From positions 1 to 15,443 of the forward strand of contig DCGK01000120.1 of the NCBI GenBank assembly GCA_002315235.1: DNA of 15,443 nt. The letters are read 5' to 3'. Shown here one piece after another: positions 12,557 through 15,443 of this stretch. The notes beneath the pieces are model-generated. The model was not told where the DNA came from and searched no databases. It worked only from the letters and a program-made list of their open reading frames with translations. A program made the translations under genes and the position numbers. Source of the stretch: Ruminococcus sp. UBA1780. GTDB lineage: Bacteria; Bacillota; Clostridia; Oscillospirales; Ruminococcaceae. The stretch's first letter is position 1. Each line of letters begins with the position of its first letter.

Positions 12557-13963
12557 ATGTTAAACACAGAAAAAACTATGGATAAAATCGTAGACTTATG
12601 TAAATCAAAAGGCTTTGTATATCCTGGCTCGGAAATTTACGGCGGTCTCGCAAACACATGGGATTACGGCCCGCTCGGTATGCAGCTCAAGAACAACATA
12701 AAGCAGGCCTGGCTCAAAAAATTTGTTCAGGAAAACAAGTACAACGTAGGCCTCGACAGTGCTATTCTCATGAACCCGCAGACATGGGTTGCTTCAGGTC
12801 ATATCGGCGGATTCTCAGATCCTCTTATGGACTGTAAGGAATGCAAGACAAGACACAGAGCTGACAACCTTATTGAAAACTTCGACGGCACAAACCCAAG
12901 CGGCTGGTCAAACGAACAGATGCTTGACTATATCAGGGAAAAAGGTATCGCATGTCCTGACTGCGGAGCAAAGAACTTCTCAGATATCAGACAGTTCAAC
13001 CTTATGTTCAAAACATTTCAGGGTGTAACAGAAGACTCAAAGTCAGAAATCTATCTCAGACCGGAAACTGCACAGGGTATCTTCGTAAACTTTGCAAACA
13101 TTCAGCGTACAACAAGAAAGAAGGTTCCTTTCGGCGTTGCACAGATCGGTAAGTCTTTCAGAAATGAAATCACCCCTGGAAAGTTCATCTTCCGTGTAAG
13201 AGAATTCGAACAGATGGAACTCGAATTCTTCTGCAAGCCGGGCACTGACCTCGAATGGTTTGCATACTGGAGACAGTTCTGCAAGGACTGGTTATTAAGT
13301 CTTGGTCTCAGGGAAGAAAACCTCAGACTCCGTGACCATGATCCTGAAGAACTCTGCTTCTACTCAAAGGCAACAACAGACTTCGAATACATGTTCCCTT
13401 CATTTGGCTGGGGCGAACTCTGGGGCGTTGCCGACAGAACTGACTACGACCTTACACAGCACATCAACACAAGCGGCAAGTCACTCGAATACTTCGACCC
13501 TGAAACAAACGAAAAGTATATTCCATACGTTATCGAACCATCACTCGGTGTTGAAAGACTCTTCCTCTCAGTACTTTCAGAAGCATACGATGAAGAAGAA
13601 CTCACATCTGTTGACAAGAACGGAAACGAAAAGAAGGATGTCAGAACAGTTCTTCACTTCCACCCTGCTCTTGCACCGTTCAAGTGTGCCGTTCTCCCTC
13701 TCGTAAAGAAGCTCTCACCACAGGCTGAGGAACTTTTCGCTGAGCTTTCAAAGCACTTCATGGTTGACTTCGACGAAGCAGGTACAATCGGCAAGCGTTA
13801 CAGAAGACAGGACGAAATCGGTACTCCTTTCTGTATCACATACGACTTTGATACACTTGAAAAGGATAACTGCGTAACAGTACGTGACCGTGACACAATG
13901 GAACAGGAAAGAGTAAACATCAGCGACCTCGTTGAATACCTCGAAAAGAAAATCGCGTTCTGA
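12557..13963 (+). CDS. glyQS: Glycyl-tRNA synthetase, homodimeric class II type
   Basis: The enzyme attaches glycine to tRNA-Gly in the cytoplasm using ATP. The 468-residue length fits the bacterial/eukaryotic-like homodimeric form, not the separate alpha and beta chains. Visible signatures are GLANTWDYGPLG (30-41) near motif 1, SGHIGGFSDPL (80-90), and the cysteine pairs C93/C96 and C133/C136 in a zinc-ribbon-like insert. Next come LRPETAQGIF (167-176), motif 2 around FRNEITP (201-207) with REFEQMELEFF, GWGELWGVADRTDYDL (284-299) and motif 3 IEPSLGVERLFLS (326-338). The C-terminal anticodon-binding domain follows (from about 367, DEAGTIGKRYRRQDEIGTPF). The ribosome site is AGAAGGACGG. No T-box is visible before it, although aminoacyl-tRNA synthetase genes in this phylum often have one. 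Confidence 0.97.
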   Translation: MLNTEKTMDKIVDLCKSKGFVYPGSEIYGGLANTWDYGPLGMQLKNNIKQAWLKKFVQENKYNVGLDSAILMNPQTWVASGHIGGFSDPLMDCKECKTRHRADNLIENFDGTNPSGWSNEQMLDYIREKGIACPDCGAKNFSDIRQFNLMFKTFQGVTEDSKSEIYLRPETAQGIFVNFANIQRTTRKKVPFGVAQIGKSFRNEITPGKFIFRVREFEQMELEFFCKPGTDLEWFAYWRQFCKDWLLSLGLREENLRLRDHDPEELCFYSKATTDFEYMFPSFGWGELWGVADRTDYDLTQHINTSGKSLEYFDPETNEKYIPYVIEPSLGVERLFLSVLSEAYDEEELTSVDKNGNEKKDVRTVLHFHPALAPFKCAVLPLVKKLSPQAEELFAELSKHFMVDFDEAGTIGKRYRRQDEIGTPFCITYDFDTLEKDNCVTVRDRDTMEQERVNISDLVEYLEKKIAF

Positions 13964-14041
13964 TTCGGTTAACCGTTAACTTATTGTGATAGTATCTAAA
14001 ATGAAGCATGAATTTTTTTGATAATATTTTAATTTTACCTA

Positions 14042-14070
14042 TTGCTTTTTTTCACGCAAAATGATAAAAT
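14042..14070 (+). promoter_or_regulatory. Probable promoter of rpsT
   Basis: TTGCTT (14042-14047), a 17-bp spacer and TAAAAT (14065-14070). This implies a leader of about 125 nt before the S20 start. The surrounding 13964-14203 gap is AT-rich and contains no clear terminator for glyQS. Confidence 0.5.
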
Positions 14071-14083
14071 TATATTTAGACTG

Positions 14084-14160
14084 ATTGCATGGTCGTTCCA
14101 TGAATCGTTATTTATTACATTAAAATTCAAAGCAGTTACGTGTCTGCTGCTTTATTTTAT
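14084..14160 (+). promoter_or_regulatory. Structured leader of rpsT with terminator-like hairpin
   Basis: Two hairpins follow the promoter. The first is CATGG/CCATG (14088-14092 with 14098-14102), extendable by ATT/AAT past a bulged G. The second is AAAGCAG/CTGCTTT (14129-14135 with 14147-14153), followed by ATTTTAT. The second resembles a weak intrinsic terminator placed before the gene. S20 is known to be autoregulated in E. coli; a similar role here is only a guess. It could instead be the terminator of glyQS. Confidence 0.35.
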
Positions 14161-14203
14161 GTTCGTATATTAAAATTTATATTTATTTCGGAGGATCATT
14201 ACT

Positions 14204-14458
14204 ATGCCAAATATTAAATCTGCAATGAAGAGAGTTAAGGTAAATAAGGTTAAGGCTGAAGCTAACAAGGCAAGAAAGTCAAACCTCAAGACAATGCTCA
14301 AGAAGGCTGACGCTGCTGCAGCTGCTAACGCTTCAGACAAGGAAGCTGCTATCAAGCTCGCTATCAAGAGAGTTGACCAGGCTGCTGCCAAGGGCCTTAT
14401 CCACAAGAACAAGGCTGCAAGAAAGAAGTCACAGCTTGCTAAGAAGCTCAACGGCTAA
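14204..14458 (+). CDS. rpsT: 30S ribosomal protein S20
   Basis: An 84-residue, very basic, Ala- and Lys-rich helical protein of the usual S20 length, which binds 16S rRNA in the small subunit body. The start MPNIKSAMKRVKVNKV is characteristic, with the family pattern AAIKLAIKRVDQAAAKGLIHKNKAARKKS towards the C-terminus covering residues 48-76. The ribosome site GGAGG lies 9 bases before ATG. Codon use is strongly biased (AAG for Lys, GCT for Ala), as expected for a highly expressed gene. It is a monocistronic unit ended by the terminator at 14480-14514. Confidence 0.97.
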   Translation: MPNIKSAMKRVKVNKVKAEANKARKSNLKTMLKKADAAAAANASDKEAAIKLAIKRVDQAAAKGLIHKNKAARKKSQLAKKLNG

Positions 14459-14479
14459 TATTTTAACTGCAAAAGATAC

Positions 14480-14514
14480 AATGGAGTAATCCTCACGGGT
14501 TACTCCATTTTTTT
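14480..14514 (+). terminator. Intrinsic terminator of rpsT
   Basis: Arms AATGGAGTAA (14480-14489) and TTACTCCATT (14500-14509) are perfect over 10 bp with a 10-nt loop. They run into seven T (14508-14514). Confidence 0.9.
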
Positions 14515-14584
14515 ATCATTTTTCATAATAACAGAGCTCTGAATTTATAAAAGAATAACAAATTGCTGATTTTCCCCGTTATTC

Positions 14585-14613
14585 TTGACTTATAAAAATA
14601 AAAGTATTATAAT
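14585..14613 (+). promoter_or_regulatory. Promoter of the antiporter gene
   Basis: TTGACT (14585-14590), a 17-bp spacer and perfect TATAAT (14608-14613). The start site would fall near 14620, at the beginning of the hairpin-forming leader. Confidence 0.8.
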
Positions 14614-14617
14614 AAGT

Positions 14618-14681
14618 GTCGGACTTTGGAAACCGCATATCCCAGGCCCTTTAATCAGAGGTTTTGGGATATGCCGTTTTT
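14618..14681 (+). promoter_or_regulatory. Attenuator / candidate riboswitch leader before the Na+/H+ antiporter
   Basis: Immediately after the promoter, GCATATCCCA (14635-14644) and TGGGATATGC (14665-14674) form a perfect 10-bp stem followed by CGTTTTT, an intrinsic terminator about 45 nt ahead of the antiporter start. A competing small stem, CGG/CCG around 14620-14634, lies upstream and touches the terminator's 5' arm. A terminator inside a gene's own leader implies regulated read-through. I cannot match it to a known riboswitch from memory. Ion-sensing classes that control antiporters are the first to test. Confidence 0.55.
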
Positions 14682-14722
14682 ATGCACGTTTACTTATAAT
14701 CACTTCGAAAGGAATGTTTTGT

Positions 14723-15443
14723 ATGGATTATATCCTTTTCATTGCCCTCATTCTTATGTCAACAAAAGTCCTCGGACTTTTGACAAAGAAAATTAATCTT
14801 CCTCAGGTTGTCGGTGCACTTGCTGCCGGTCTCGTTCTCGGACCTGGTCTTCATCTTGTTGAAGAAACAGAGTTCATAAAGAACCTCTCTGAAATCGGTG
14901 TTATTGTACTCATGTTCTCTGCAGGTCTGGAAACAGACATAAAGGAACTTAAAAAATGCGGACTTGCATCATTCGTAATAGCCTTCATCGGTGTACTTGT
15001 TCCTCTTGCAGGAGGCTTCGGTATCGCATACATATTCAATAACGGTGAAACGACACTTCCTACAAGCATATTCCTTCAGAATATATTCATCGGTATCATA
15101 CTCACTGCAACATCAGTAAGTATCACAGTAGAAACACTCAAGGAACTCGGCAAGCTCTCATCAAATGCCGGTAATGCTATTATCGGTGCTGCTCTTATCG
15201 ATGATATTCTCGGTATCATCGCTCTTACAATCGTAACAAGCCTTGCTGATCCTAACTCTGCAAGCATCGGATTCGTACTTCTCAGAATCCTTGGTTTCTT
15301 TGTATTCGGCGGTCTCTTCGGCGTTGTATTCCACATTCTCTTCGTAAGATGGACAGACAGAACAACAGCCAAGCTTCACAGATACAACGTAATGAGCTTT
15401 GCATTCTGCCTTCTCTTCGCATTTGTCGCTGAAGAAGTATTCG
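14723..15443 (+). CDS. CPA2-family Na+/H+ antiporter, N-terminal part (runs off the right edge)
   Basis: The first 240 residues are visible, behind the ribosome site AAAGGAA. The protein is strongly hydrophobic, with about seven membrane helices in this part, and begins directly in a helix (YILFIALILM) without a cleavable signal. Family marks are KINLPQVVGALAAGLVLGPG (24-41), the LMFSAGLETD turn (63-72), the helix-break segment LTATSVSITVETLKELG (127-143) and the paired aspartates in GAALIDDILGIIAL (155-168; D160 and D161). A double aspartate at this site is typical of electrogenic sodium/proton antiporters such as NapA. KefB-like potassium/proton exchangers are the main alternative. A regulatory C-terminal domain, if any, lies outside the window. 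The role would be sodium or pH homeostasis at the cytoplasmic membrane. Confidence 0.92.
   Translation, partial: MDYILFIALILMSTKVLGLLTKKINLPQVVGALAAGLVLGPGLHLVEETEFIKNLSEIGVIVLMFSAGLETDIKELKKCGLASFVIAFIGVLVPLAGGFGIAYIFNNGETTLPTSIFLQNIFIGIILTATSVSITVETLKELGKLSSNAGNAIIGAALIDDILGIIALTIVTSLADPNSASIGFVLLRILGFFVFGGLFGVVFHILFVRWTDRTTAKLHRYNVMSFAFCLLFAFVAEEVF

Overview
The window looks like a chromosomal segment of a cellulosome-producing, low-GC Firmicute, most likely a Ruminococcus close to R. flavefaciens. Three large secreted glycoside hydrolases carry dockerin modules, the CBM22 modules and Thr/Val/Glu-rich linkers are of the ruminococcal kind, and the Gram-positive-style Shine-Dalgarno sites and sigma-A promoters fit. 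This assignment comes from recalled family features, not from a database search.

Region 1 (1-8802) is a xylan-degradation locus. Three hydrolase genes lie on the minus strand. In transcription order they are a GH30-CBM22-dockerin enzyme (8418-6229), a paralogous GH30-CBM22-dockerin enzyme (5926-3713) and a GH43-CBM22-dockerin-esterase protein (2635 to beyond the left edge). The plus strand carries a divergent 740-residue regulator (8803-11025) that fuses a LacI-type sugar sensor, a degenerate GGDEF-like region and an AraC-type DNA-binding domain. The GH30 enzymes would cut glucuronoxylan chains, the GH43 domain would trim xylo-oligosaccharides or arabinose, and the esterase would remove acyl decorations. 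The dockerins would tether all three to a cellulosome.

The strongest non-coding signal is a conserved module of about 40 bp present five times on the minus strand (8588-8628, 6055-6095, 3573-3612, 3244-3281, 2741-2780). In every copy its end overlaps the -35 of a recognisable promoter with a 17-18 bp spacer. Three copies drive the three enzymes. The other two (3573-3612, 3244-3281) sit in the 1.08 kb gap before the GH43 gene, and each is followed by an intrinsic terminator without an obvious ORF: co-regulated short RNAs or remnants of lost enzyme genes. The box holds direct repeats about 21 bp apart and sits where an activator would, so the neighbouring AraC-type regulator is the natural candidate to bind it.

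Region 2 (11026-12556) holds a small single-pass membrane protein with a DUF4230-like domain (11331-12155), flanked by terminators, and a 43-bp near-continuous perfect palindrome upstream of glyQS.

Region 3 (12557-15443) is housekeeping: glycyl-tRNA synthetase (glyQS), ribosomal protein S20 (rpsT) and the first 240 residues of a CPA2-family Na+/H+ antiporter, each with its own promoter. The antiporter is preceded by a short leader ending in an intrinsic terminator, which looks like an attenuator or riboswitch.
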